Assembly: GCA_036655895.1 (NCBI GenBank)
Contig: JAVVPF010000019.1
Coordinates: 1-59,059 of the forward strand
Source of the DNA: Cloacibacillus sp.
Lineage (GTDB): Bacteria > Synergistota > Synergistia > Synergistales > Synergistaceae
Length of the DNA: 59,059 nucleotides
Direction: 5' to 3'
Shown here piece after piece: positions 20,501 through 27,891 of this stretch. The notes beneath the pieces were generated by a model. The model had not been told where the DNA came from. It saw nothing but the letters and a program-made list of their open reading frames with translations, and searched no databases. Made by a program: the position numbers and the translations under genes. The first letter of the stretch is position 1, and the number at the start of each line of letters is the position of its first letter.

Positions 20501-20630
20501 GCAGCGCAAGGAGCGGCGAATCTATGTTGCGGCAGACCCACGGGCGCATCGCGCCCTTTGCGCCAAGGTGGACCGACCTGTTGCGTTTCCAGAGGTCTGC
20601 GTCAAGAAGGGCAAGCTCGCTGCACTGCAT
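17541..20630 (-). CDS. mfd: Transcription-repair coupling factor
   Basis: Mfd displaces RNA polymerase stalled at DNA lesions and recruits UvrA. In order it has an N-terminal UvrB-homology region, an RNA polymerase interaction (CarD-like) domain beginning WVVHDDYGVAVYQG, and a RecG-like translocase with GDVGFGKTEVALRAA and DEEHRFG. A C-terminal TRCF domain completes it. At 1029 residues it is about 100 shorter than the E. coli protein. The ATG at 20630 is preferred over 20645 because GGAG within the end of pth lies 6 bases upstream and the start is then just past the pth stop. Confidence 0.96.
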   Translation of the reverse strand: MQCSELALLDADLWKRNRSVHLGAKGAMRPWVCRNIDSPLLALLPDARQARDFAADALELGLFPSALVLPELLMSEDDSKSEAQKVVRGDVLDRFKYKGGVLAATPASLMAPFSSGGDFMELECGKEVGRGRLIDWLAKKGYEKSDLVWTPGQFAARGSIVDIFSPSDMHPVRVEFFDDEIESVRFFVSETQKSLRSVGRTSVQSLISRSESVIENYFPQDMRVIFFDPHGLDMTAENTVWLWKNLEPGKAGAAPWEDWEKLCGAFTAYRRLRVMQDVKNCAARMPVMQFPNFRGKLKEVELYCLSLKKEGYDIRVVSESGRNREWARVNGFETQEGLLSEGFIDQSSKTAVMTDLELSGITLARRGVENRAPDDWGAGLIPGQWVVHDDYGVAVYQGAERVKTADGEQEYLALRFAEERRLLIPVLQFHKISPWSPLPGQEAAPDSLKGSHWRRASEKAKQMAEAAAADLVKIYAERELSRGFAFPDNREMMREIEDSFIYKETVDQIMAIDDVERDMERPVPMDRLIVGDVGFGKTEVALRAAAKAVFAGRQAAIMAPTTLLAQQHFETFTARFANTPIRIEVLSRFVAPSHQKKIVLDLAEGKVDILIGTHRILTGDVRFKELGLIVIDEEHRFGVMHKEHLKKMMPGVDVLMLSATPIPRSLSLSISGLRDMSILETPPQRRLPVITVVRPFSEELLKSAVLREKNRGGQIFFVHNRIGDIQERAVMLKRLFPKLNIAVAHSRTSEAALEKTMTDFAGGRIDILLCTTIVESGLDIPSANTLIVDDAHELGLAQMYQLRGRVGRREDQAYAFLFYPPDARISVESSERLEAIAELDELGAGYRLAQRDLQIRGSGDLIGISQHGNSSKIGYQKYCDLLAEEIAKIKGQYRPQMQMEIGFPVSIPSAYLPQENLRVTLYRRLLKTDNVEEVLELRAETEDRFGKIPNELDFLFNAAVIKGAAYELGVTKMICSQYEIVLCASPDGAWERLELPPKWRRRVDGLIGPGGFTGIKELAQLIQEQMAAI

Positions 20631-20631
20631 T

Positions 20632-21216
20632 TTATTCTCCGACATCGAGCCTGAAGCCGTTCGCTTTCGTCATCGCCTTGTCGATGCCCTCCGTGAGCCA
20701 AAGCTCAAGCGCCTCCCACGCGGCATCCTCTATCTTCGGCCACTCTTTCTGCTCATGCTGCGGAATTTTTCCAAGCACCCACTGCGCAAGGTCCATCTTC
20801 CCCTGCGGAGAACCTACGCCTATGCGAAGGCGCGGCACGTCCAGCGTGCCAAGCGCGCCTATGATGGATTTAAGTCCGTTCTGGCCGCCGGCGGAGCCGC
20901 TCTTGCGCATACGCAGCCTGCCGAACGGAAGCGCCACGTCGTCGGAGACGACCAGTATATCCTCCGGTTCAAGGTTTTGATAGCGCGCGGCCTCGCCTAC
21001 GGAGAGTCCGCTCAGGTTCATGTAGGTCTGCGGCTCCAGAAAGCCCACGCGCTGTCCGCAGAGAGAGACGGGGCCCCAGTAGGAGCCTCTGAATTTTATC
21101 TGCGGGCAGCCGAGGCCAAGGCGTCTTACGAAGGAGTCCACTATCGTCCAGCCAGCGTTATGCCGCGTCCATACATATTCATATCCCGGATTGCCCAGTC
21201 CTGCGATTAGTTTCAT
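20632..21216 (-). CDS. pth: Peptidyl-tRNA hydrolase
   Basis: It cleaves the ester link of peptidyl-tRNAs released from stalled ribosomes. Family motifs are GLGNPGYEYVWTRHNAGW near the N-terminus, with the catalytic His in TRHNAGW, YMNLSG and the DD pair in the beta strand ILVVSDDVALPFGRLRMR. The length of 194 residues is standard. It is coupled to mfd downstream, and rplY lies upstream behind a terminator. Confidence 0.97.
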   Translation of the reverse strand: MKLIAGLGNPGYEYVWTRHNAGWTIVDSFVRRLGLGCPQIKFRGSYWGPVSLCGQRVGFLEPQTYMNLSGLSVGEAARYQNLEPEDILVVSDDVALPFGRLRMRKSGSAGGQNGLKSIIGALGTLDVPRLRIGVGSPQGKMDLAQWVLGKIPQHEQKEWPKIEDAAWEALELWLTEGIDKAMTKANGFRLDVGE

Positions 21217-21294
21217 GATTTGTTCTTTCTCTTTGATTTCATATTTTTATACGGGCGGACGCGCCAGCCGGCCGCGTGCGCCCCAAAAAGCGAA

Positions 21295-21337
21295 ATAACC
21301 CGGAATCAGCCGGAATATACGACTGATGCCGGGTTAT
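21295..21337 (-). terminator. Terminator after rplY
   Basis: A 15-base stem with one mismatch (21295-21309 with 21323-21337, ATAACCCGG arm) has a 13-base loop. On the minus strand it is followed by an interrupted T run. It lies 29 bases after the rplY stop, so pth-mfd probably has its own start signal in 21217-21294. Confidence 0.75.
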
Positions 21338-21366
21338 CCAGCAGTAAAATTTAATTGGAGAAAATA

Positions 21367-22035
21367 TTATGCTTCTTCTTTTGCCGCCTTGCCCTTGGCA
21401 ACGACTTCTACCTCTTTTGAACCTTCAGCGTCTTCCTCTGACGTTTCGTCATCTGAAGTCTTGGGTTCTGAGATGTGGAGGATGAGCTTTTCAGCATCTT
21501 CCAGCGCCTCTACGCCTTCCGGCATAGCGATGTCTTTAAGGAAGACTTCAGCGCCCATTTCAAGGCCGCTCGCGTCGAAGGTAAGCTCTTCGGGGATGTC
21601 GCTGGGCTGCACTTCAACGAGGACGAAGCGCATGCTCTGCGTCAGAAGGCCGCCGTCTTTGACGCCCTTCGCAAGCTCCGCGTTGAGGATGCGGATGGGG
21701 ATCTCGACCTTGATCTTGTGGCCTTTGACGACCTGATAGAGGTCTATGTGGCGGATCTGCTGCGTGAGCGGGTGGCGCTGGACTTCACGGATAAGGGCCT
21801 GGGCCGCTGTGCCGTCGTTCAGGGAAAGCTCGATGAGCGTCGTTTCTCTGTGGGCGCTGTTGGCCACGATGGATACGGCCTTTGTGGAGACTGTGCCGGC
21901 CAGACCCTGCTTGTAGTCGGGGCCGTAAAGGACCACGGGGACGAGGTTCTTTGAACGGATCTTGCGGCATACGCCGGTTCCGGTCGTCTCTCTCTTTGTG
22001 AAATCAAGTTTTACTGTCTGATGCTTAGATGCCAT
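21367..22035 (-). CDS. rplY: 50S ribosomal protein L25 (CTC/TL5 type)
   Basis: It binds the 5S rRNA loop E region. The 222-residue form has the N-terminal L25 domain (KLDFTKRETTGTGVCRKIRS, GPDYKQGLAG) and the additional C-terminal beta domain typical of CTC/TL5 proteins, ending in an acidic tail. A strong AGGAGGAAACACCA site precedes the ATG. The upstream neighbour prs and the downstream gene pth repeat a common prs-ctc-pth order. Confidence 0.96.
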   Translation of the reverse strand: MASKHQTVKLDFTKRETTGTGVCRKIRSKNLVPVVLYGPDYKQGLAGTVSTKAVSIVANSAHRETTLIELSLNDGTAAQALIREVQRHPLTQQIRHIDLYQVVKGHKIKVEIPIRILNAELAKGVKDGGLLTQSMRFVLVEVQPSDIPEELTFDASGLEMGAEVFLKDIAMPEGVEALEDAEKLILHISEPKTSDDETSEEDAEGSKEVEVVAKGKAAKEEA

Positions 22036-22084
22036 TGGTGTTTCCTCCTCAAATTTTTTACTTTATAAATCTATGGCTGTCCGC

Positions 22085-23056
22085 TTAACGGAACAGGATA
22101 CTTACGGAATGCTCCGAATGTATTCTTCTTAGCGCCTCCGCGAAGAGCGGAGCGATGGGCAGGACTTTTATCTTGTCCAGCTTCTTTTCTTCGCTGAGCG
22201 GTATGGTGTCCGTCAGCACCATCTCTTTTATCACGGACTCTTTGAGCCTGTCGATGGCGGGGCCGGAGAGCACGCCGTGCGTAGCGCAGGCGTAAACGTC
22301 CTTTGCTCCCCTCTCTTTGAGAGCCTCGGCCGCCTTCACCATAGTGCCAGCGGTATCTATTATATCATCAACGAGGATACATGTTCTGCCGTCTATGTTG
22401 CCGATTATTTCCATTACTTCACACTGGTTGGCAACCTCGTGCGAACGGCGCTTGTCGACGATGGCAAGGTCTGCGTTGCCTAGCTGCTCCGCGAACTTTC
22501 TCGCGCGGACGACGCCGCCGATGTCAGGAGATACTACTGAGACCAGGTCATGCTCTATTTCCTTCGCGAGCACGCGGCGGAAATAAGAGGCAAGAAGCGG
22601 GATGCCTGTGAGGTGGTCCACGGGGATGTCAAAGAATCCCTGTATCTGTCCCGCGTGGAGGTCTGCGGAGATGACTCTGTCCGCTCCGGCCTTCTCGAGG
22701 AGGTTTGCGATAAGCTTCGCGGTGATGGGTTCCCTTGAACGCGTCTTTCTGTCCTGACGGGCATAGCCGAAATAGGGCATGACGAGGTTGACGTGATAGG
22801 CCGAGGCTCTTTTTAGAGCGTCTACTATTATCAAAAGCTCGATAAGATGCTCGTTGGCCGGCTCGCATGTCGGCTGCACGACGTAGACGTCTGCTCCGCG
22901 CACGCTTTCCTCGATCGACACGCCGATCTCACCGTCAGAGAACCGGAATAATTTTGATGCGGAAAGAGGCACACCAAGATTCATGCAGATGTTTTCCGCA
23001 AACTGCGGGTCGGCGCTGCCTGAAAAAATCTTTACCTCTCTTAATCCTGCGGACAT
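22085..23056 (-). CDS. prs: Ribose-phosphate pyrophosphokinase
   Basis: It makes PRPP from ribose 5-phosphate and ATP for nucleotide, His and Trp synthesis. Motifs include the ATP-binding YFGYARQDRKTRSREPI, DLHAGQIQGFFDIPVDHL, and the PRPP loop CILVDDIIDTAGTM. The length of 323 residues is standard. The Shine-Dalgarno AAGGAGG lies upstream. It is 50 bases downstream of glmU, the glmU-prs pairing common in many bacteria. Confidence 0.97.
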   Translation of the reverse strand: MSAGLREVKIFSGSADPQFAENICMNLGVPLSASKLFRFSDGEIGVSIEESVRGADVYVVQPTCEPANEHLIELLIIVDALKRASAYHVNLVMPYFGYARQDRKTRSREPITAKLIANLLEKAGADRVISADLHAGQIQGFFDIPVDHLTGIPLLASYFRRVLAKEIEHDLVSVVSPDIGGVVRARKFAEQLGNADLAIVDKRRSHEVANQCEVMEIIGNIDGRTCILVDDIIDTAGTMVKAAEALKERGAKDVYACATHGVLSGPAIDRLKESVIKEMVLTDTIPLSEEKKLDKIKVLPIAPLFAEALRRIHSEHSVSILFR

Positions 23057-23106
23057 TTTATTTTCCTCCTTGAAATAATTCTGTAATAAACCCGGGAATA
23101 CAGAAT

Positions 23107-24501
23107 CTATTTTTCTTTTTTAGCGCGGTGCGCGGCCGTCCAGCCCTCTATGTTGCACTGTCTCGCGCGGCCCAAGGCAAGGGCGCCGTCCGGCACGTCG
23201 TTAGTTATGACTGAGCCAGCCCCTGTCGAGACGTCGTCGCCCACCGTCACCGGCGCCACGAACATCGTATCGCTTCCGACAAAACAGCGTTCCCCTATCT
23301 TCGTGGGGTTCTTTTTGACGCCGTCGTAGTTGCAGGTTATTGTGCCGGCGCCGATATTTGTATCGTCGCCTATCTCGGCGTCGCCTATGTAGGAAAGGTG
23401 CGGCACCTTTGAGCCGACTCCGATGCGGCTCTTTTTTATTTCCACAAAACGTCCCATGTGGGCGTTTTCGAGAAGCTCTCCATGTTCGCGCATAAACGAA
23501 AAGGGGCCGGCCGAGGCGCGCGGGCCTATCGTTGAATCGTTGAGGCGCACGGAACCCTTTATGTTAGCGTTATTGCATACTAATGAATTTCTGAGAACGG
23601 TGAAGCTTCCGATGAATACGTCGTCCTCTATGACCGTCTCTCCCCACAGCTGGACGTTCGGGTGTATGGTCACTCCCAAACCGACCTTCACCTTTGGCCC
23701 TATCCAGAGGCTCTCGGGGTCCATGCACTGCATGCCGTTTTTCATCAGCTCAAAAACTATGCGGTCCCTCATTATGCGGGCGGCCTGCGCAAGCTGTATC
23801 TGGTCGTTTATGCCCAAAAATTCCTGCGGATCTCCGGTCTTTACCGCTTCGACAAGGCCTCCGCCGTTTTGGATGAGCGAAAGCGCATCCGGCAGATAAT
23901 ACTCGCCCTGCGCGTTGCGGCAGGTGATTTTGTCGATGACGGAAGCGAGCGCCTTTGTATTGAATATGTACATGCCGCTGTTGACCTCTTTGACAAGAAG
24001 TTCCTCGCAGCTCGCGTCCTTGTGTTCGACGACGCGGACGCGGCCTCCGTCGCGGATGACGCGGCCGTAGCCGGTCGGGTCTTCAAGGTCGAAGCTGAGA
24101 AAGCTGCAGGCGCTGCCCGAACTTACGTGGCGTTCCGCAAAGAGCGAGAGCGTCTCCGGCTTCAAAAGAGGTGCGTCTCCCGCAAGCACGATGACGTTTT
24201 CGTAATCCTGCCACCAATGCTGCGCAAGCTTTGCGGCGTGCCCCGTACCCTTCTGCTCGCGCTGCCATATTACAGCGGCATCGGGGAAGTTGTTTTTCGT
24301 CCACGCCTCGACCTCTTCGCCGCCGAAACCGACAATCACGGCAACATCTGTAAATCCAGCCTCACCGGCCGTATTTACAGGATAGTATAATATGGGCTCT
24401 TCGAGCATCGGGTGGAGAACTTTTGGGGTTTTACTTCGCATTCGCGTGCCTTTTCCCGCGGCCAGGATCAAGACCCCAAACATTTTTTTTGGCTGACTCA
24501 C
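23107..24501 (-). CDS. glmU: Bifunctional UDP-GlcNAc pyrophosphorylase / GlcN-1-P acetyltransferase
   Basis: It produces UDP-GlcNAc for peptidoglycan and outer-envelope glycans. The N-terminal uridylyltransferase domain starts LILAAGKGTRMRSKTPKVLHPM; the C-terminal half is a left-handed beta helix with hexapeptide repeats (GAGTITCNYDGVKK). A GTG start at 24501 is chosen: AGGGAG lies 8 bases upstream and the length becomes 464. The longer frame would run through the tRNA-Gln gene. GlmM and GalU are encoded 3-5 kb away, so most of the amino-sugar pathway is in this window. Confidence 0.96.
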   Translation of the reverse strand: MSQPKKMFGVLILAAGKGTRMRSKTPKVLHPMLEEPILYYPVNTAGEAGFTDVAVIVGFGGEEVEAWTKNNFPDAAVIWQREQKGTGHAAKLAQHWWQDYENVIVLAGDAPLLKPETLSLFAERHVSSGSACSFLSFDLEDPTGYGRVIRDGGRVRVVEHKDASCEELLVKEVNSGMYIFNTKALASVIDKITCRNAQGEYYLPDALSLIQNGGGLVEAVKTGDPQEFLGINDQIQLAQAARIMRDRIVFELMKNGMQCMDPESLWIGPKVKVGLGVTIHPNVQLWGETVIEDDVFIGSFTVLRNSLVCNNANIKGSVRLNDSTIGPRASAGPFSFMREHGELLENAHMGRFVEIKKSRIGVGSKVPHLSYIGDAEIGDDTNIGAGTITCNYDGVKKNPTKIGERCFVGSDTMFVAPVTVGDDVSTGAGSVITNDVPDGALALGRARQCNIEGWTAAHRAKKEK

Positions 24502-24558
24502 TTTTCCGGCTCCCTTCAAAAGCACGTTGTTATGATAAAAGGTGCGTCTATACTGTAT

Positions 24559-24634
24559 TGGCTGGGGTGGATGGACTCGAACCATCGATGGAGGATTCAA
24601 AGTCCCCTGCCTTAGGCCGCTTGGCTACACCCCA
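24559..24634 (-). tRNA. tRNA-Gln (anticodon UUG)
   Basis: The minus strand folds as a 76-nucleotide cloverleaf with CCA encoded. Acceptor stem TGGGGTG pairs with CACCCCA, discriminator G. The D arm carries GCC and GGC arms. The anticodon stem GGGGA/TCCTC (one G-U pair) encloses the loop CTTTGAA with anticodon TTG. The T arm is GATGG-TTCGAGT-CCATC. It lies 57 bases upstream of glmU and may be cotranscribed with it. Confidence 0.95.
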
Positions 24635-24649
24635 CTATGTGCAACGGAC

Positions 24650-24679
24650 ATTATAACGTTAAAATACGCAAATCCGCAA
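24650..24679 (-). promoter_or_regulatory. Promoter for tRNA-Gln (and perhaps glmU)
   Basis: On the minus strand TTGCGG (24674-24679) and a perfect TATAAT (24650-24655) are 18 bases apart. The start would fall about 8 bases upstream of the tRNA 5' end. The -35 matches at three positions only. Confidence 0.55.
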
Positions 24680-24728
24680 GCCTCAAAAACATTTTTCAGT
24701 TTATAATACACAAAGCGGCGTTTATGAT

Positions 24729-24743
24729 TTATAATAATAATAT
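24729..24743 (+). promoter_or_regulatory. Candidate PerR/Fur-type operator
   Basis: TTATAATAATAATAT matches the Bacillus PerR box TTATAATNATTATAA at 12 of 14 defined positions. It covers a possible -10 (TATAAT, 24730-24735) just upstream of the PerR-like gene, as expected for autorepression. A second possible -10 lies at 24702-24707. The surroundings are AT-rich, so chance similarity is possible. Confidence 0.4.
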
Positions 24744-24777
24744 TAATTTAAGATTAATTATAGCGGAGGTAGTATAT

Positions 24778-25203
24778 ATGTGGACAGTAGACGACGGAAT
24801 TGCGGTACTTAGAGAAAGAGGCGCGAAGATAACCGCGCAGAGGATAGCTATTCTTCATCAGCTAGAGGGACGCACGGATCATCCTTCCGCTGATACGCTC
24901 TACCGCGAACTCTCTGCGGAATATTCAACGATGTCGGTGGCGACGCTCTACAGCACGGCGCAGCTTCTGGCTGACGCCGGCCTCATCAAAATATTGAGCA
25001 TCGACGACAAGAGGGTCTATTTCGACCCCACCACCTCGACGCACGGCCATTTCCTTTGCAGAAAATGCGGAAAACTTTTTGACATTCCCGTTGACGAGGA
25101 CGAAATTTTCAAATCGGCGGCCTCAGTCCGCGACAACATCGCGCAGATCGAGCGTACGGAGATATTCTTCTACGGCCTCTGCTCCGACTGCCTGAAAATT
25201 TAG
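24778..25203 (+). CDS. perR: Fur family transcriptional repressor, PerR-like
   Basis: A 141-residue metal-dependent winged-helix repressor. Metal ligands match PerR rather than Fur: His in RTDHPSADTLY (equivalent to His37), Asp in YFDPTTSTHGHF (Asp85), the two His of THGH (91 and 93), and Asp in CGKLFDI (Asp104). The structural zinc site is the two pairs CRKC and CSDC. In Bacillus such a protein senses peroxide by oxidising a metal-ligand His. The start at 24778 has GCGGAGGT 8 bases upstream; the longer frame from 24637 lacks one and is compositionally non-coding. A CPBP protease gene follows by 9 bases. Confidence 0.9.
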   Translation: MWTVDDGIAVLRERGAKITAQRIAILHQLEGRTDHPSADTLYRELSAEYSTMSVATLYSTAQLLADAGLIKILSIDDKRVYFDPTTSTHGHFLCRKCGKLFDIPVDEDEIFKSAASVRDNIAQIERTEIFFYGLCSDCLKI

Positions 25204-25212
25204 CGCCGCTTT

Positions 25213-25746
25213 ATGGGCACTGCCATATCGTTTGCGGCCGGGCTCTTTCTTTTATACTGGCCCTATTTTTGGTGCTGGTATAAAAAAGTTTCACCTGATA
25301 CGCTCGGCCTCTATTGGGATTTCAATATCAGAGATATGATGCAGACACTTTGTGTGTCTGCATTAATATTGGCGGGGCTGACGGTAGTCGCCATGAACTG
25401 GCCGTGGGAAAACCTTCCCAAGCACAGGGGTTTATGGACCGCGCTGAACATGGCTGGCTCTGGGCTTGCCGCGGCGGTCATAGAAGAGACTTTTTTCCGT
25501 GGCTGGCTCCAGCCGGTGCTTGAAAAAAAGCTGCACCCCTACGCCGCCATCGTGGTGACAAATATGATATTTGCGCCCATCCACCTCATCGTAGCTCCCT
25601 ACTGGATATCTCTTGCAACATTTTTTCCGGGGCTCATCATGGGCTGGCTCAAATACAGATATAAAAATCTCTTCCCGCCGGCGCTCTTTCATTTCGTGGG
25701 CAACATCTGGGCAATATGGTTCTTCCCGATGCCAGTGAAATTCTGA
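25213..25746 (+). CDS. CPBP family intramembrane metalloprotease
   Basis: A 177-residue polytopic protein with the three CPBP/ABI motifs: EETFFR (about residues 91-96), FAPIH (about 120) and HFVGN (about 160). These supply glutamate and histidine metal ligands within the membrane. Relatives include CAAX prenyl proteases and bacterial proteins of self-immunity or unknown function. The start lacks a clear ribosome binding site and lies 9 bases after the perR-like stop, implying coupling. The substrate is unknown; the pairing with a peroxide regulator suggests stress-linked expression, which is inference. Confidence 0.85.
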   Translation: MGTAISFAAGLFLLYWPYFWCWYKKVSPDTLGLYWDFNIRDMMQTLCVSALILAGLTVVAMNWPWENLPKHRGLWTALNMAGSGLAAAVIEETFFRGWLQPVLEKKLHPYAAIVVTNMIFAPIHLIVAPYWISLATFFPGLIMGWLKYRYKNLFPPALFHFVGNIWAIWFFPMPVKF

Positions 25747-25790
25747 CGGGACGGCAAAGCGGCGCTATAATAATTACGCGGCTTTGCCGT
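25743..25790 (+). promoter_or_regulatory. Promoter enclosed by an inverted repeat
   Basis: CTGACG (25743-25748) and TATAAT (25766-25771) are 17 bases apart, a good sigma-70 style promoter for the secreted-protein gene at 25818. The -10 sits in the loop of a perfect 10-base inverted repeat, ACGGCAAAGC (25751-25760) with GCTTTGCCGT (25781-25790). The repeat could be the transcription terminator of the CPBP gene, an operator, or both. Confidence 0.5.
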
Positions 25791-25817
25791 AAATATTATT
25801 TTGCGAGGTAAATAAAA

Positions 25818-26918
25818 ATGAAAATAAATAAAATATTATGCGCCGCGGCGGCGGCAGCCGCGCTGTTGGCGGCGTCTTCAGTCTCCGCGTTTTGCGCGCA
25901 GAGGCCCCTCTTTGAGATAAAGGCGCCGATGACCGTAGGCGCGCCTGTTACTGTGACGACTTCCGCTGGCGCGACTTGCGTGGTAGGCGCCGTGGTCAAG
26001 CTGCCCACGACGACGCGCTGGCCCAGCTACACCGCAAGCGCGTGGAGCACGCCGGGGACCGTCTGCGCCTCCGCAGTGAACGCCATGCACATGCTTCTTG
26101 CCGTAAAACAGGACAAGGGGCGCACGATGAGCATCATCCCGCAGGAGACGATAGCGCCAGCTGCGGGCGCAGGAGCTTCACTTGTGATCTCAACAAAGGC
26201 GGGAGAGGGCGTATTTGGCGCGTGGGCGCCGCCTGTCGGCTCTAAAGTTTTCGTCGAGCGCGGCGGAACGGTGAAGGAGATAAGCTCCTACAACACTCAG
26301 GCCGGCGCGCACTACCTTCCGCGCAGCGGCGACGTGCTTATAATAAAGGCGGACGAGTTCGACGACCTGCCCTATATGGTGGACATCGAAAACCGTCCGG
26401 GAGGCCGCGTCATAGGCTGGTACAAAAGAGGATACGAGCTGCTTGGGCGCGTCATCAGGCCGCTTGGCGGCACCGGCCGTTTTGAGGGCACGCTTTTTCA
26501 ACGCACTGGCGCGATACGCGCGAACCACAGCGGCGTCATCGACGTCAGCACGTCGCCGCGAGGCGTAGTCGGCGGTTTTCAGATAATCCCGTGGGACCAC
26601 GCAATCAGCTCAAAAGAGATGCAGAACGTCTGGAACATGACGCAGTGGCTGGTCATAGGGCCGGCGGACGGCAAATCAAAGCTCGGCGGCAGCATCCCCC
26701 TCTTTAAAGAGGGACTTGTGCCCGGCCCCGCAGCCGGAGAAAAATTGTGGGACATGTGGTCCACCTACGGCAGAAAATCTCTGGTGCTGGCGCGTTACAA
26801 CGGCGGAAAATGGCAGCGTCTGAAAGAGGCCGACGGCAAGAGCGACACGGCGCTCAAAGAGATAACGGATCTTCGGATATATTATCCGTTCACGGAAGAG
26901 ATACAAAAGGCGGATTAA
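25818..26918 (+). CDS. Secreted protein of unknown function
   Basis: I do not recognise the 366-residue product. It has a clear Sec signal peptide: basic MKINK, an Ala/Leu-rich core, then an AxA-type site near residue 27 (SAFCA-QR). The mature protein contains a Val/Thr/Ala-rich stretch, then a Gly- and Trp-containing region (WNMTQWLVIGP, LWDMWSTYG) without transmembrane helices. No cysteine pair pattern, lipobox or catalytic motif stands out. A GCGAGG site precedes the ATG by about 8 bases. It has its own promoter and a strong terminator, so it is a single-gene unit. An export to the periplasm or envelope is inferred. Confidence 0.85.
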   Translation: MKINKILCAAAAAAALLAASSVSAFCAQRPLFEIKAPMTVGAPVTVTTSAGATCVVGAVVKLPTTTRWPSYTASAWSTPGTVCASAVNAMHMLLAVKQDKGRTMSIIPQETIAPAAGAGASLVISTKAGEGVFGAWAPPVGSKVFVERGGTVKEISSYNTQAGAHYLPRSGDVLIIKADEFDDLPYMVDIENRPGGRVIGWYKRGYELLGRVIRPLGGTGRFEGTLFQRTGAIRANHSGVIDVSTSPRGVVGGFQIIPWDHAISSKEMQNVWNMTQWLVIGPADGKSKLGGSIPLFKEGLVPGPAAGEKLWDMWSTYGRKSLVLARYNGGKWQRLKEADGKSDTALKEITDLRIYYPFTEEIQKAD

Positions 26919-26921
26919 CGA

Positions 26922-26969
26922 AAACGACGCGCCCCGCGGGTGAGCTTTCACCCGCGGGGCGCGTCGTTT
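26922..26969. terminator. Strong bidirectional terminator
   Basis: A perfect 22-base-pair stem (26922-26943 with 26948-26969) has the tetraloop GCTT. It is flanked by T-rich sequence on the right and A residues on the left. It separates the secreted-protein gene from convergent galU. Confidence 0.92.
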
Positions 26970-26994
26970 GTTGTTTTTATTGGCGGATCTTATA

Positions 26995-27891
26995 TTACGA
27001 AAGCAGGCCGCTTTCTTTGACAGTATCCAGAACTATTTTTTGCAGCTCGGGGTCTTCGAGCGCCTTTGCGACGGTCGCCTTTATCCAGCCCTCTTTGACG
27101 CCGCAGTCGTGACGTTTGCCTGAATAGACGGCGCCATATACGGGCTCTTCGTCAAGCAGGGAGGAGATGGCGTCCGTCAGCTGAAATTCGCCTCCGGCTC
27201 CTCTTTTGATTTTTTTCAGATGATCGAATATTTTCGGGGAGAGCAGATAGCGCCCCATGATGGCGAGATTTGACGGCGCCTCTTCTTTCGACGGCTTTTC
27301 GACGAGCGCACGTATCTTATAGACGCCCGGCTCTATCTCCTCCGCGTCGACGATGCCGTATCTTGAGACATCCTCCCACGCCACCTCTTCGAGGCAGAGT
27401 ACGGAGAAACCGTATTTTTCTCTGACGCGTTCAAGCTGCGAAAGAACGGTAGGCTCGGCCGCCATCACGTCGTCGGGAAGCAAAAGCCCAAAGTAATCAT
27501 CGCCGCAAAGCTCCTCAGCGCAAAGAAGCGCGTGCCCCAGGCCAAGCGGACGTTCCTGAAAGGCGTAATGGAACGACGCCATGCGGCTGATTGCGTCAAC
27601 TTTGTCGGCAAGCTCATCTTTGCCGCGCTCGCGCAGCATCGCCGAAAGTTCGGGTGACGGCTCGAAATATTTTTTGATGCTCTCTTTGCCCTGCCCCGTT
27701 ACAAAGACGACGTCGGTGCAGCCGGAGGCTACTGCCTCGTCAACTCCGTGGTGTATGAGCGGACGGTCTACGAGCGGCATCATCTCTTTTGGAATGTCCT
27801 TTGTAGCGGGGAGAAATCTCGTACCAAGCCCAGCTACTGGAAAGACTGCTTTTTTTATCGGTTTGTATTCTTTCTGCGTCTTAGCGGTCAT
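26995..27891 (-). CDS. galU: UTP-glucose-1-phosphate uridylyltransferase
   Basis: It makes UDP-glucose for envelope polysaccharides and sugar metabolism. The nucleotide-binding motif AGLGTRFLPATKDIPKEMMP and the VEKPSKEEAPS segment identify the bacterial GalU family. The length of 298 residues is standard. Its start overlaps the glmM stop by four bases, so it is the last gene of the cdaA-cdaR-glmM-galU operon. Confidence 0.96.
   Translation of the reverse strand: MTAKTQKEYKPIKKAVFPVAGLGTRFLPATKDIPKEMMPLVDRPLIHHGVDEAVASGCTDVVFVTGQGKESIKKYFEPSPELSAMLRERGKDELADKVDAISRMASFHYAFQERPLGLGHALLCAEELCGDDYFGLLLPDDVMAAEPTVLSQLERVREKYGFSVLCLEEVAWEDVSRYGIVDAEEIEPGVYKIRALVEKPSKEEAPSNLAIMGRYLLSPKIFDHLKKIKRGAGGEFQLTDAISSLLDEEPVYGAVYSGKRHDCGVKEGWIKATVAKALEDPELQKIVLDTVKESGLLS

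Noticed and set aside
24502-24600. N-terminal extension of GlmU
   Set aside because: The upstream frame runs through the tRNA-Gln gene; the GTG at 24501 has a ribosome binding site and matches family length.
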